From NCBI GenBank assembly GCA_930367205.1, contig OV884011.1:108987139-109051138 (forward strand): a stretch of DNA of 64,000 bases, given 5' to 3'. This document shows positions 1 to 11,474 of the stretch, piece by piece. A model generated the notes under the pieces. The model ran no database searches and was not told where the DNA came from. It saw only the letters and a list, made by a program, of their open reading frames with translations. The position numbers and the translations under genes are program-made. This DNA is from Acanthosoma haemorrhoidale (taxonomy: Eukaryota > Arthropoda > Insecta > Hemiptera > Acanthosomatidae). Numbering within the stretch: the first letter of the stretch is position 1; each line of letters opens with the position of its first letter.

Positions 1-3000
1 TTTAGTGTTAAGTTGGTTATATAACGTTATGATAGTGATATTTAAAACATCTACAACGAGCGAATAAACCATAAAATGAATACAAGGTGTAGAACTCCGA
101 TAAGCTTACACAACGCCGTGTGAAGAAAAAAGGCTTATACCTACAATTAACCTGCGATTTGACACGTAATTATAGAAAATCCCATTTCATGGCCGACAGA
201 TATTGTAACTACAGGAGATAATATTTGTAAATGTCAACCGATCTCATAATCTGTGTTGGATATATGTATCTCGGAGTGGTCTAGTTCCGTAACATATTCC
301 GAGTTAGTTTATATAAATGGTCGTTTATATAAAGTGGCCATAAAGGGAGTTCGCCGTTTATTTACTATGATAACTCGGTCTAAACTCTATTTTCGGATAT
401 GATTAAAACAGAGAAATATTCATACCTGTGCTTAATTTTATTTGGTTTTATTTTTAATACACGGTTGTCAATGTAGGTTAAAATCTTCAGTCCTTCTTAA
501 AGGGTTATCCTGAAAAATGTATATTCACGACTCGTCGAATGAAGTTAGGCCCCAAGTGTGTATATATCTGCAGATTAGTGACTTGATGATGTATCAAGAC
601 TGCAGTTGGCTTTGAGATGCAAACGTTTATCTACTCGTGGGAGAAGGGTATGTTTTTTTTAATGCAAGTAATAAAATCTAATTTACAGCAAGCTTGTTTT
701 TATTGTATATAAACTTATTTCCACTCTTAACGGTCAATCTTGTGTATGCATTAGATAGGGAAGGGTATTTGGGTACCATTGAGGTGGACCACTAACGTGG
801 TAACGCGTCTGTCTCCTTTTCACCATCATCCGAGGCACTGAGCAGTAACTCAATTTATGTATGTGCCCCAGAATTTAATTTTGCCTGTGAAATAATTAGC
901 CTCTCCACGATGTCTTTCTTTATTTGCCAGCAAGTGCTTTTGATTGTGCTATTAACGACTGTATCCCACACAACATCGAGTGACACCTACATTTGGAATA
1001 GAACAAAAGGCAGGTACTAGTTAATAAAATAAGCTTTCTCGGAGAGACAGTTTCTTTAATTTAAGTATAATTAGCAATCAAACCTAATTTAATTGATATA
1101 TCAATATCAAGGGATATTCTTGATCATCGGTCTATTATTCTTATCAGAAATTATCATAACATATAAAATGTGCAAGGAAAAAGATATTTATAGGGAAAAA
1201 AATCGTTCCTCGTGTTCCAAAATTCCTATTGGGCTGGGAGGCTAATTGAAAAAAATAATTCTTTAAAACTAGGCATGAAGACCTTAGAGCTTATAAAATC
1301 TGAACTCTCTAAAGTCTTGATAAGCCAAGTTCCTTTTGTCCGAGTCCAGACTAGACTACATAGTACGCTTATCATCGATTTTATGTTCTAGGATTTCAAC
1401 ACTTAATTGGTGAAACCATGGATGGAATAACAATGGAAACCTTCAAAACTGAGATACACGGATGAGGTACACGTCCGCTGAAACGATACATCATGCATGG
1501 TTATACGAATAATTTTCTTATCTATCTCAGCGTTGTTAATGCAAATGGCATTTTAATGCAGGTAATCACCGATACGATAAGTATCGCTACATTTTTGTCT
1601 CCCGCCTATTCGGCGATGTGATCCTTATCATTCGATGCCTTGTGCATTGCAGAAGTAATCAATGTACATCCGCTGAAGTGATAAACGAGTCATTAGGCTA
1701 TTGGCTGAAACAGTCTAGAATTATATAATGCTAAGAATATTGTAATCCTAATATTATATATATAATGCTAAAAGCCCCTTCTAGTGTATACCTGCCTCGT
1801 AACTTTATGTAAGTCACTGGTGGTTCTTGTTATTTTTTTAGTAAGCGACCGCATCCATCCCAATTCCCGAAACAACCCTTCTCATATACACATATGTCTC
1901 AGATTTAGTTCCAGTCCCCACTAGTTTACAGTTCTTTCCCAGACACTCGTCCATAAACACCCGACCCAGTAGTATGTTGTATCATAACTCTTAATATTTG
2001 TATATACCAGTGTTTTGCTTGTACTTCATAATAAAGCTTTTCTTTCTTTTCTTTTAAAATACTATCCTCAACAAAGATTATTTAACTTACTCTCTTATGT
2101 TAGCTATTAGCTTACCTATGATAAGTGAACACATGGAAAAGACTATGTCCAGGACCTCCTCGACAATCCGTTCATTCCTGCCGAAGATGGTGCCCAGGTA
2201 CGGCTGATTATTTTAAATGACCCACAAATCGGACGGTTGCTGCAGGTTATATGCAGATTTCCATCATTTCCTCATCACCTTACATTTAAAGTGGAATTTA
2301 TTTCCATCTTTTTCTCCTTAGATTATTGGACTACGGATGTTCTACAACGTACAATGGGAATTAGCAAATGGGTCTTCCTATTTACAACACGATGTTTAAA
2401 ATTCCGCGCGGACTAATTCATGAAATATAGCAATAATTTCTACGCGCGGTTGTCGGTCGAATTCATGGATACATATCTATATATTTACTTACCCTGCTTC
2501 ATGGTCAAACCTTACGCTACAGTCCGAATAAATATATCATGAATACATTTATTAAACGTTATGTTAGTGAAATAGAAATAATGGTATGTCAATTTATTTG
2601 AACCGCTCGAGCTTGACTACACCGTTACACACGGCATAGGCCACTTCGGGATTAAAAATATAATAGATTATATATTGCTCAATTCAAGAGAAAATATTGA
2701 ATACTATTTTTCTCCTCTCGAAAAAGTGTTGCATATTGGCCAATAGAAGGTTTCCCAGATATACAAAAGAAAAATTAATCATAATCTAAAAATGTGATAT
2801 AATGGAGTATTTATTTATGTTAAACGAAATTTATTGACATATAGATATATGTAAATGGCATTACTTAAAATGACTAAACTGCAAAACAAAAAAACTGGAG
2901 TATTTCGCTGAAACTTACAGGAGCTAAACATGTTATTTGTACCTAAGTAATACCGTGGGATAATTTGTATGGTGAAATGTTACCTTCAGTTCTCTGAAGT

Positions 3001-3842
3001 TCGAACTTATGATAAGTCTCCTTAGTTTGTCCCTGGAAGCCTCAAGTGCAGCTCACGTCCAGGAATAGTCATGAGAAAAGAGCAGACCTCCAGACAGAAT
3101 TCTGAGATCTTGTATACTTCTGTTCCCCCTCCAGCTATTCCTTTTGTGGATTGAAACGGCTTTATGATTGTGGTTTGAAAAAAAAAATCAGCATCTTCGT
3201 TATATTTCATTACCAACCTACTTAAGCGATAAGGCCTTTGTGCAGGTGGATAGATTGGAAAGGTTTCCTGTATTCTACCTAGACCTATTTCCAATTCCAA
3301 AGTGCCTTTTTATAAGTACCGTTATGTCGACTCCGATGTCGATGGAACAATAAAATTGGCAATCATTTTTAAAATATATTATTATAAAAAAGAAACCATT
3401 ATACCTGAATCAATGATAAAACAAAATTTTAATACCGACAATTTAGTGCTTATACGTTGGCAGAATAACTACAAGGTTGAAACGCATTAACATTTTAATT
3501 TACATTATTGAAACAAATTGATTTGATCATTTTATGTGAATTGCCTAAGACATCTGACATATAAAAAATCAAAACAAATATTAACGTTAGTTTGTGTAAA
3601 CAAAAATCTGCTCCAATGACTTTCTATTTTGCAGGGATGATTCCTCCTTGTATGTAATCTTTTTCACATTGTTGATTAGTGGAAGACCCACACATAACAA
3701 TACACTTCCACTGGAGAAATATCTTGTTTTTCGACTCGTTACAGCACCTAGCAAACCCAGGATTTAACAATATGACCCCACCGCCCATCCCGTATCGATG
3801 GCAACAACAGACTGTCGGGGAAAACTAGGCTAAGAATTTATT
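1..3842. other. A+T-rich intergenic sequence
   Basis: No gene is supported. Short open frames near 3.0-3.5 kb have no recognisable domain and sit in A+T-rich sequence, so I treat them as chance. Around 1,840-2,055 a C-rich stretch ends in AATAAAG followed by CTTTT-type repeats, which resembles the 3' end of an old retroposed transcript. I cannot assign it to a family. Confidence 0.5.
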
Positions 3843-4055
3843 TGTTAGATGTAAGTTTTATGATTCATAAGATGAGCCCCATCACTTTTTAAACATGTAT
3901 AGGCAATGAATGTCTAATGTGCATTATACCTTTGTAACAATCGCAAATCACAGTGTAAAATTGTTAGCAACAATATAAAATAGATTGATTTATATAGAAT
4001 ATATATTGAATTCCATAATTTTTAATATCAACAGGGATATGAAATAAAAAAAAAA
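3843..4055 (+). mobile_element. Truncated retroelement 3' tail (tail family X)
   Basis: This segment aligns by eye with 17,786-18,043 and with the tails inside the 14.9-19.8 kb repeats. Shared blocks include GCCCCATC followed by a T run and AAACATGT, then CTTTGT, GTAAAATT, TATATTGAATT, and a final A run at 4,046-4,055. The A run at the end of a shared block in unrelated surroundings suggests a 5'-truncated non-LTR retroelement insertion. The coding part is not visible here. It is clearly more diverged than the copies in the repeat array, so it is an older insertion. The family cannot be named from the tail alone. Confidence 0.6.
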
Positions 4056-5036
4056 CAAACAATGTATGTGTGGAAGATCTACGAATAAAAACTACCCAGA
4101 AAGCACCCATCTCCGTATGATGGACACCTCCTTAACAATGCAAATTGAAATTAAATTTCTATACTAATTACAAAATGTATTTTAAGCCAACTAAGTAGTT
4201 CTGCATACTGTATACTTTTGCAACACTTCTTGGTCGGTCCCCTTAGTCTTGTCCCCTCCCCCTACCACTCGTACCTTTTAATTTAAACACTTCAACTTTT
4301 ATTACAAAAATACTTCACCTGTTTATTAGCTACTTAATGCAATACCTAATTACGTATCATTGGTTGTCGCAATACCACTAAACAAGGGAATCAAAATACG
4401 TCGATCATGGGAGAAAATTTGCTCCAGCCCCATATAATTGTATTGCATACATATGTATATAAATTTTGTTAAAAAAAAAAATAATTTGATTTATTAATCT
4501 TCTAGTAATTCTAAACATTTTGTAACCTTTGTGTCATTCTAGAAGGTTTATATAATACCATGTTTTTTTTATTATTATGTAATCAATTACATAATGAAAT
4601 GCGCCTTATTTTTGACACTATTATTTGCCTTTGGATGTATCAGTAGCTATTAACTAAGTTAGTTGTATTTTTGAACAAGATGTAATCCAGGCTTTTCATT
4701 ATTGGAGGCCTAACGTGCAGAACATTTTACACTCTTATACAATATTTGTTCACCTATTTATACTATATTCAGTAAAACATTTGTCTGATCATCTTCTGAT
4801 TATCAACGCGTAGATAAAGATTCCATAAAATTCGAACAAACTGTAGTCTGACATTGTACTATTTTTGTACTCCCATGAATGGTAGAAAAGGTTATCGGTT
4901 AATTTATTTACGGAGCTGTATTTTTTAGTAATTACTCGGTTATGTACAATTATTTTGATATGTAGTTGTTACTTTCTGACTCCCGCACTCTGTAAGCTCT
5001 GCTTCCACTTAAGTCAGCCAGTGCATGAATGCTCTT
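4056..5036. other. A+T-rich intergenic sequence
   Basis: Nothing coding is seen. At 4,574-4,583 there is an ATTATGTAAT match to the PAR-bZIP (D-box) consensus, discussed in the findings. Confidence 0.5.
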
Positions 5037-5122
5037 TTATTCCGGGAGCAGATACTCTTCCGGGAATCTTCGGACATGGCCTAGCCATCGGAGTCTTCCG
5101 TCTTTGATGAAGTCAAACATAT
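5037..5122 (-). pseudogene. C-terminal scrap of a LINE endonuclease/reverse transcriptase
   Basis: Reading the minus strand from 5,120 down to the stop at 5,037-5,039 gives a short peptide containing RLRWLGHVRRFPEE. The pattern RLRWLGHVxRMP is a familiar signature near the C-terminus of endonuclease/reverse-transcriptase proteins of RTE-like LINEs, so this is most likely the last coding stretch of a 5'-truncated or decayed element. Only about 28 residues are recognisable, and the flanks on both sides are anonymous A+T-rich DNA. It lies about 0.4 kb upstream of the jockey element and points the other way, so it is a separate insertion. The motif is clear. The exact clade is not. Confidence 0.6.
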
Positions 5123-5536
5123 CTACAGGTGAGAAAAATGAATCACTTTCTTTTGCTCCAACTGAGAACCTATTTTTAGAATAGTATACCATAAGTAAGT
5201 AGATTAGAAATCTTCAAAAACGAACCGACGATAAAACTCAAAGTTTATGTTAAGCCTTTTTTAGGACTGTTTGAACCCTCCCCTGCGTTATTCTTGACTT
5301 TTGATTTGATGATCGATTTTTTTGCATATTTATTTAGTTCTATTATCCGCTTCATTGAGAGCAAACATCTTCTTTGAGGTGTATATAATTTCTCTTACTC
5401 AACATAATTGTATATTGATAATAGTTCTATTATATTACTTTCACTATCCCCTAGATTTCTAGTAATGTATGGTAGCAAATATTCTCACATTGCCTCCGGG
5501 TATAGTGATCATTGTATGAGGATTTGTTCGACTGTT
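5123..5536. other. Intergenic sequence left of the jockey element
   Basis: A+T-rich and without a gene. Its right edge is the putative target-site duplication of the LINE. Confidence 0.4.
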
Positions 5537-5548
5537 AGTGTTGGGTAA
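5537..5548 (+). repeat. Putative left target-site duplication of the jockey element
   Basis: AGTGTTGGGTAA here matches AGTGTAGGGTAA at 10,389-10,400 at 11 of 12 positions. The right copy begins exactly where the A tail ends. A 10-15 bp duplication around a non-LTR insertion is what target-primed reverse transcription leaves. Confidence 0.55.
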
Positions 5549-5770
5549 AAATGCTGAAGGTCCCTGGGACCGACACCCACACCGTCACCGGTCAAACGTA
5601 AGTCGCGGCGATCTAATAAAAATATTGTCCCGGTCAATTCTTCAGCTCCCAGCAGCTCTACGGAAGAAATATCATAACAACCTAGTACATCTAAAGAAAC
5701 AACAACTCATGAGTCTCCATTTTTCATGCCAAATTGTTACGAGGTGTGAAAAAATATTGAAGTAGAGGAC
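5549..5770 (+). other. 5' region of the jockey element
   Basis: A frame stays open from the left edge to a stop just before 5,766, but it has no ATG at its beginning and no recognisable domain. It is either 5' UTR or a decayed N-terminal part of ORF1. A G+C-richer start with CCGACACCCACACC and several CG dinucleotides contrasts with the A+T-rich flank, which supports this as the beginning of inserted DNA. Confidence 0.4.
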
Positions 5771-6884
5771 ATGGACTCTACGCAAACACCCACACAGCCC
5801 AGGCCACCAGCGATATTTGTTCGTGATATCAGTAATTTTAAATTACTATGTACCCAATTGAATAAAATTGTAGGTACAGGAAAACACACGTGCCTCAAAC
5901 GGCCCCGGGACACAAAAGTTTCTCCGGATACTCCTGACACAGGCCGAGCAATAATAAAATACTTGGAAGAAACTAAGCCCGACTTCCATACTTACCAACT
6001 AAAGCACGAACGATCGCTACGGGTGGTGATAGAAGATAGCGGACGAGATAGAAAAGAAGCTCTTAGGCTTAGGATACAAGGTTCGCCAAATTACCAATGT
6101 TCTCCGTGAGGAAAGGCAAGAAGATGAAGCGATGAAGACACCACTGCCCTTGTTCTTTGTAGATCTAGAGCGAACACCTGGAGTGGAAAAAATCTACGAG
6201 CTTATCCACTTGTATTACACAAGAGTACAGGTCGAAAAACCTTACCCGAAACGTGACATAGTACAATGCCATAATTGCCAGGCATATGGGCACACGAAGT
6301 CATACTGTCACCACCCTCCCAGGTGTGTAAAGTGCAGTGGGCAGCTGAAAAGTGAATTGTGCAAGAAGCCGCTAAAATCACCTGCTGTAAGCGTGCTCTG
6401 CCAGCAAGGCCACCCGGCAAACTATAAAGGCTGTGAGGCTTACAGAATTCTGTAGTCCAGGAACGAACAACGTTGTCAGCCAGAAGAAGAGAAGCCAGCG
6501 ACAGGTAGCTCAAGAAGTGCCCCCGCCAGAAATTTGAGGCCTTCAGTCTCTTTTGCTGATGCCGTTCGGAACAGAGAGCAGTCACAGGCATTGCCCACTC
6601 CTCCTCCGCAAGTTCTTCTTCCCCAGCACTCTGCTCATCCCAGCAACCAGCAAACTCAATCCCATTCTCAACCGAAATCTCGCTTTTTCCCGCCACCTTC
6701 AAGCTCTTCAGATCTCACCAGCCTTTTAACCTCATTCCTTACAGAGTTCAGAACCCTAATTACCCCTCTCATTTCCCTTCTTACGAATCTTGTCACCTAC
6801 CTCATCCGGAAGTGGATCCTTCCGATTCCTTATCAATTCTCCTTTGGAATACGAATGGTGTTCGCACCCACACTAACGAACTGA
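5771..6884 (+). pseudogene. LINE ORF1 (gag-like, zinc-knuckle RNA-binding protein), broken
   Basis: ORF1 proteins of jockey elements bind the element RNA and form the ribonucleoprotein particle. From the ATG at 5,771 the N-terminal domain reads to about 6,050 (PPAIFVRDISN, then FHTYQLKHERSLRVV, both typical of jockey gag). It then shifts into the frame running from about 6,040 to 6,884. That frame carries one intact zinc knuckle, C-x2-C-x4-H-x4-C, at 6,267-6,308, followed by two decayed ones. The second has lost its histidine. The third has lost its first cysteine but keeps HPANYKGC. An in-frame TAG lies at 6,453-6,455. After it comes a proline/serine/glutamine-rich C-terminal region beginning with VSFADAVR, also normal for the family. 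Identification is firm. The protein cannot be made from this copy. Confidence 0.85.
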
Positions 6885-6945
6885 CAGCACTACTTCATGA
6901 CAAGAACATCCACGTAGCACTCATTCCATGTAGATTCACCTGAGG
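6817..6945 (+). pseudogene. LINE ORF2, N-terminal start of apurinic endonuclease
   Basis: In the frame shifted from ORF1, the sequence reads WNTNGVRTHTNELTALL and then NIHVALI. This is the first strand-helix block of jockey endonucleases (LLWNxNGL...EL...I.VALI.ET). The expected ET metal-binding motif is degraded to PC, and a stop follows at about 6,940. ORF2 overlaps the end of ORF1, as in many jockey elements. The rest of the endonuclease resumes only after about 0.6 kb. Confidence 0.75.
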
Positions 6946-7574
6946 ATCTGTAATTATATATAATTATCTGTAAATTTAAAGGGGCTATGAAAGAAAAAAA
7001 AAAAAAGCACGAGTAAGCGATCTTTTACAGTTCGGCAATACCAGACGTATCGAACTGATCACCTGGCAACATTTGCCATTTACAACATATCGTTGTAATG
7101 TGGAAATCGTCATGACAGTTGCTGTCATAGCCGTTAATATATATCTTGTCTGTGTACATGTACAATATATATCTTCTATATGAAAAAAGAGGAATCCCTT
7201 ATACATGTAGTGATTAGTTTGAATAATCTTTTGTACTTTTCTATTATTGTACCCATTCCATTTTAATTGTTATGTTTGTCTGCTGTTGGTAAAATACTTG
7301 TTCACCATTTTGTTAGATGTTTGTTGCTGTTTATTGATTATTTTCCCATTAGTTATTGATTATTTTTCTACATAAGTGCTCTTCTCCCATATTTGATTAT
7401 TAATATGTTGTGTGATTTATGCTTTGTTCTGGAGTAAAACAATTGCTGGCTTTCATTGGAAAAGGCATTTTGTTTCAGAAGGTAAAACAGACACCTACAT
7501 ATTTATATTATAATAATTTATAAGAACGATTGATTCTTTGAACAAACATTTGGAAAATGTTGCAACGTTTGGCC
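6946..7574. mobile_element. About 0.6 kb foreign insert inside the LINE endonuclease
   Basis: The flanking endonuclease blocks show that only about 40 codons (the Y..YR.DR..GGG part) should lie here, yet about 630 bp of A+T-rich sequence is present. It has an internal A run at 6,989-7,004 and no coding signal. The left edge carries AATTATATATAATT. The right edge carries an AACGTTT...AAACGTT inverted repeat. I see no clear target duplication or terminal repeats, so the type of insert (nested MITE, retroposed scrap, or rearrangement) is open. Boundaries are approximate. Confidence 0.5.
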
Positions 7575-8050
7575 AAAACGTTTGGCACCGCTGTCATTGT
7601 CCATAACTCCATTTCCCATCACATAGTTCCGTTAGTAGCACACGGTTTCCTTCAATCCACTGCAGTGTCAATCAGCACATTCACTTTTTCCCTTACTCTA
7701 GCATCAGTGTACTGCCCTCCCAATAAATCCATTTCTGATTCCCAATTCATCTCCTTTCTAGACTCCATCGGGCATCGTTTCCTTGAGGGTGGGGATTTTA
7801 ACGCAAATCATCAACATTGGGGCTCAAGATCCACAAATACACGAGGACGTACTTTGTTGTGTGCACTTACACGGAAACATTGCTCCACTATCTCTCCTGC
7901 ACAGCCACCTATTGGCCATCAGATATCAACCGAAATCCAGATGTCCTAGGATTTTTCTTCTACAATAGGTTAGGAACACTAAACTATTCACTCACGCGCC
8001 TCGATGACCTCTCATCCGATCATAGCCCTGTGATCCTTACCACTTCCCTA
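7575..8050 (+). pseudogene. LINE ORF2, C-terminal two-thirds of apurinic endonuclease
   Basis: The frame beginning near 7,557 shows GTAVIVHNSI, LASVYCPPN and GGDFNANHQHWGSR, matching the AP-endonuclease core of jockey elements. GDFNA holds the metal and phosphate ligands. A frameshift near 7,900 moves the reading to another phase, where LDDLSSDHSPVIL gives the terminal SDH catalytic pair. In an active element this domain nicks the target DNA to prime reverse transcription. All the residues I would expect in this half are present, so decay here is mostly by frame loss. Confidence 0.85.
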
Positions 8051-8470
8051 AGACCTATCCACAAACTGCCTCCTCCTTCATTTATGAGAGGCCCAGTTGA
8101 TTGGGACCACTTTCGCCAGATTCTTACAGACTCTGTAGACCTCAAAGAACCTCTGAAAACATCCCAAGACCTAGATGATGCAGTGCATTCCTTCACTACT
8201 CTAATCCAGAAGTCGGCCTGGGAGACATCGTCACCCCACCGTCATCTAAAAAATTACAATCAAAATCCTTTACCTCAGGATCTGAAAGACCTAATCCAAT
8301 CCAAACGCCACTCGAGAACAGTGTGGTGAAGATCCCGACATCCTGCTGATCGTCGCTCATACAATGAGTACTGCAGGCTGGTAAAGCGGCAATTGGCATA
8401 TTTCCGTTCCGATAATTTTAATTCCTATCTCTCCTCTCTGTCTACCAGGGATAACTTCATAAACCTTGTG
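8051..8470 (+). pseudogene. LINE ORF2, linker between endonuclease and RT
   Basis: This reads in one frame with a TGA at 8,327-8,329 and then a TAA just before the RT block. It contains the family-typical stretch with W-x-R...P.DR..YN...R.L and NFNSYLSSLS, which joins the endonuclease to the RT in jockey ORF2. Charged, helix-rich sequence fits a linker. No separate enzyme activity is expected. Confidence 0.7.
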
Positions 8471-9195
8471 GAATCTAACTAAGAAAATCCTAAAATATCA
8501 TCCTGTTTCACACCCACGCCGTCGTGATGATGGGGCTGTTTCGGATGGCGGGAGGGTGGAAGAATTCGCACTGCATCTTTCCCGTACTTTCACTCCTCAC
8601 CTTACTCCTCAAAACAATACTCATCGCTCAACTGTTACAGATTTCCTCACTTCACATATCCCTCTCACATTTCCACCAAAAGCCGTTAACCCCTCTGAGG
8701 TCAAATATCTTCTGAAAAAATTACCTTACCGAAAATCTCCAGGATATGATCTCCTTACTCCTCGAATCCTCGAAACAATTTCCTCCTAAAGCCATAATCT
8801 TCCTAACCTACATTTATAATAGCTACATCCGAACGACACATTTTCCTCTCCTCTGGAAACACTCCATTATAGTCGCCAAAACCGGTAAACCACCCAATGA
8901 CGCCTCATCTTACCGTCCAATTAGCCTAGCCCCTATACTCTCAAAAATATTTGAAAAACTCCTATTAAAACGCCTACTTCCAATTATTGAATCCAAAAAC
9001 CTTTATCCTACTCACCAGTTTGGTTTCCGCCAACGACATTCCGCTGCTCAACAAGGCCTTCACGTTGTTGATCACATCTCCTCAGCCCTTGAATCCAAAC
9101 AGTATTGCACTGCTGCCTTTCTGGACATAGCTCAAGCTTTTGACAGGGTCTGGAACGCAGGTTTGCTTTACAAGCTCAAAGGATATTTACCGTAG
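8466..9195 (+). pseudogene. LINE ORF2, reverse transcriptase fingers and first palm motif
   Basis: Two frames, joined near 8,750, cover WNLTKKILK, KSPGYDLLTPRILE, the ASSYRPISLAPILSKIFEKLL block, HQFGFRQRHSAAQQ and FLDIAQAFDRVW. The last is RT motif A, with its catalytic aspartate at about 9,124. These match the ordered RT motifs 0-3 of jockey-clade enzymes. A TAG follows shortly after at about 9,195. The enzyme would copy element RNA at the nicked target. Confidence 0.9.
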
Positions 9196-10058
9196 AGCCT
9201 ATTCCTAATCCTACAGTCCTACCTTTCAAACCGCTTCTTCTAATTCCGCTGTGGTTTAGAATATTCTAACTACTATTCAATAAAAGCAGGAGTTCGCAGG
9301 GCAGCGTCCTGGGTCCCATCCTCTAGAATCTATACACGGCTGATGTCCCCTCTACCACCAATACCTTCTTGGCAATATTTGGAGATGTAGTCCTTTCAAC
9401 CCATTCAGACCATGATATAGCATCCCAAAACCTTCAAAAACACCTTGACGAGATCGAGTATTTGTGCAACCAATGGCGAATCAAAGTTAATGAAGGAAAA
9501 TGTTCCCACATAACCTTCACCCTCTGCCACAAGTCCTGTCCACTAGTCTTTTTAAATTCGATTCATCTCCCTGTGTCTGAGACAGTACGGTATTTAGGCT
9601 TCCATCTCGACAAAAGACTGATATGGAACCCACACACGAGGCTAAAAAGACAAGATCTAAACAGACGTTTTGGACAACTGTACAGACTTCATCGAAGGAC
9701 ATCCCATCTCTCAATAGAAAATAAGCTACTTATTTACAAAGTTATACCTAAGCCAATCTGGACATACGGAATAGAGCTATGGGGGACAGTAAAAAAGTCG
9801 ACTATCAAGCTCATCCAATCCTTTCAATCAAAAGTCCTGAGAACAATAGTAAATTCCCCTTATTATGTCAGCAACAAAACCCTTCATAATGATCTGAATA
9901 TACCCTACATTCTTGAACTCATCCCTTCCAAGTTTATGAAATTCCATAGTAGCCTTTCTAACCACCCTAATCCCGTTGCACAGTCATAGCACTGCACCAC
10001 TCATCCCAATACTTCTCCTCGGAGACTAAAACGGCAGTGGCCTCGTGCCCTGCTATAA
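9196..10058 (+). pseudogene. LINE ORF2, RT second palm motif, thumb and C-terminus
   Basis: The QGSVLGPIL motif (RT block B) is visible near 9,300 despite a frame break. From 9,369 a 206-codon frame runs to TAG at 9,987. The active-site box expected to read FADD is FGDV (9,378-9,389), so the second catalytic aspartate is gone. Further on come YLGFHLDKRLIWNPH, KLLIYKVIPKPIWTYGIELWG and FQSKVLRTIVNSPYY, the usual jockey thumb and tail. After the TAG the same frame continues to RLKRQWPRALL and a TAA at 10,056-10,058, which is probably the true end of ORF2. No RNase H domain follows. Confidence 0.9.
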
Positions 10059-10388
10059 TTAAGTGATAGTGGGAGTCCTGGCAATGGCCAGTTTCTCTAA
10101 TCATGTCCTGAGCGGCTGTGGCTCTCGCGCTCTTGGTCAGCCTCCGCTGGCTCTTATCCAGTGACGCGGCTGATGTAGGTGCGTGGGGGACTTCCCAAGA
10201 CTCGCACGCGAGGGAGGTGACAACCATGGGGCCTCTGGGCTGTTTAATAAATAAATATTGTATAAATGAGCGAGTGAATGATGAATTGTAAATATGGTAT
10301 GAATGAGAACATTTATCTCAATTACTTATTTCCTAATAAGGTAGATTTAATTTTATCTTAATTAAAATTGTTGTTAATAAAAAAAAAA
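10059..10388 (+). other. 3' UTR and A tail of the jockey element
   Basis: This 330-bp region includes TTATCCAGTGACGCGGCT, GGTGACAACCATG, GAATGAGAACATTTATC and an A run at the end. The same series of blocks recurs at 12.0 kb (minus), 25.1 kb (plus), 52.8 kb (minus) and 55.6 kb (minus), so it defines a dispersed family of truncated copies. G+C content drops sharply in its last 130 bp. Confidence 0.8.
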
Positions 10389-10400
10389 AGTGTAGGGTAA
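10389..10400 (+). repeat. Putative right target-site duplication of the jockey element
   Basis: AGTGTAGGGTAA directly follows the A tail and matches 5,537-5,548 at 11 of 12 positions. Confidence 0.55.
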
Positions 10401-11474
10401 CAGTTTGCATACTCTGGAAAATCCAATTCTTGCATCAGGTATCCATAACTGTCACTGAGTGGGCATTTTGTAGTCTGGCCAAGGAGACTTCTTTTCTCCT
10501 GCTGGCTCAAAGATTTTCAAAAAAGACGATCATTTTAGAAAAAACATTCCACAACGAACTCATAGACACTGAATAAACGAGATGTTTCTATACAGGTATT
10601 AAAGCTTTAAGATAGGAGAATGAATGAAAATATTTTGCTATTAGTTTTATAATTGTTGGAGACAAGTACAGTGTTTATACAATCAATAAAATTTTTTTAT
10701 AAATTGTAAATTTTTGAATAAATAGGACATTAGGACAATAGGACAAACTCTATTTAACAAGCTATTTAAGGATAAATGTCTTCAGAATGGTATTTTCACT
10801 GGGCTGGAAGAGAATGGATATTTTTTGTCAGATTTAACCCAACAGAAGCGTGACGCTATTAATCTGAAGGTTATGGGATAATCACGCTCCAACAATTCTA
10901 TTTAATGGAAATAGTTTTTGGAATATATATCATTAACCTGTGATTAATTGGAATTTTGTTTTGTTTTCTATGTAAATTTATAAATCTGCCTAAAAATAAG
11001 TACTAATTAAAATTCTATCATAAACAATTAATTGAAATTAACTAAACTTAATAAACCAACGGCTGGACTAAACAAGAGGCGTTGTAACTGTTAAATAATT
11101 GAAGTCAGTTACCGATCGAGACCTATGTAACTAGTTACATCGGGCAGGTTTCAAGAATGGCCCGCCCTTTACATAATCTGTCGAACATAAACCTTTGAAT
11201 TATAGGCCACTTACGTTAGTTTTTGCTACTAAATATCCCCTCCAAGGGATCATGTAACATAATTGCACCTATCTGTCGGCATGTACGCACACGGCAGTCT
11301 CATAATCACTTCAAGCCTGCTTTCAAAGCCAGATGTCAAAGGGTGCTTTTAAGCGTGAGGTTGAACAATGCGGGAGCTGCTTCAAATCCTGAAATATTTT
11401 TGTACCTGAATGTATAATATAAAATAATATAGTTTATTTTTCTCATATGGAAGCCAAGCATTATTATTATTTCA
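10401..11474. other. A+T-rich intergenic sequence
   Basis: No gene is seen. A G+C-richer patch at about 11,050-11,400 contains TAACTAGTTA (11,127-11,136) and one short open frame without a recognisable domain. Confidence 0.4.

Larger units (their letters stand above)
5549..10388 (+). mobile_element. Jockey-clade non-LTR retrotransposon, nearly full length, inactive
   Basis: The parts follow the jockey order: 5' region, ORF1 with a CCHC zinc knuckle, ORF2 with apurinic endonuclease and reverse transcriptase, no RNase H, a 3' UTR of about 330 bp, and an A run at 10,379-10,389. A near-perfect 12-bp direct repeat brackets it. The element is dead: ORF1 has a frameshift near 6,040 and a TAG at 6,453-6,455, ORF2 carries several frameshifts and stops, the second catalytic aspartate of the RT active site is lost, and about 0.6 kb of unrelated sequence breaks the endonuclease. 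Without that insert the element is about 4.2 kb, a normal jockey size. The frames still read well, which points to a moderately old copy. Confidence 0.85.

Noticed and set aside
9967..10227. 86-codon minus-strand frame in the jockey 3' UTR
   Set aside because: It is the antisense of ORF2's end and the 3' UTR and has no domain. The homologous frames at 52.97-53.38 kb are not conserved in reading phase.
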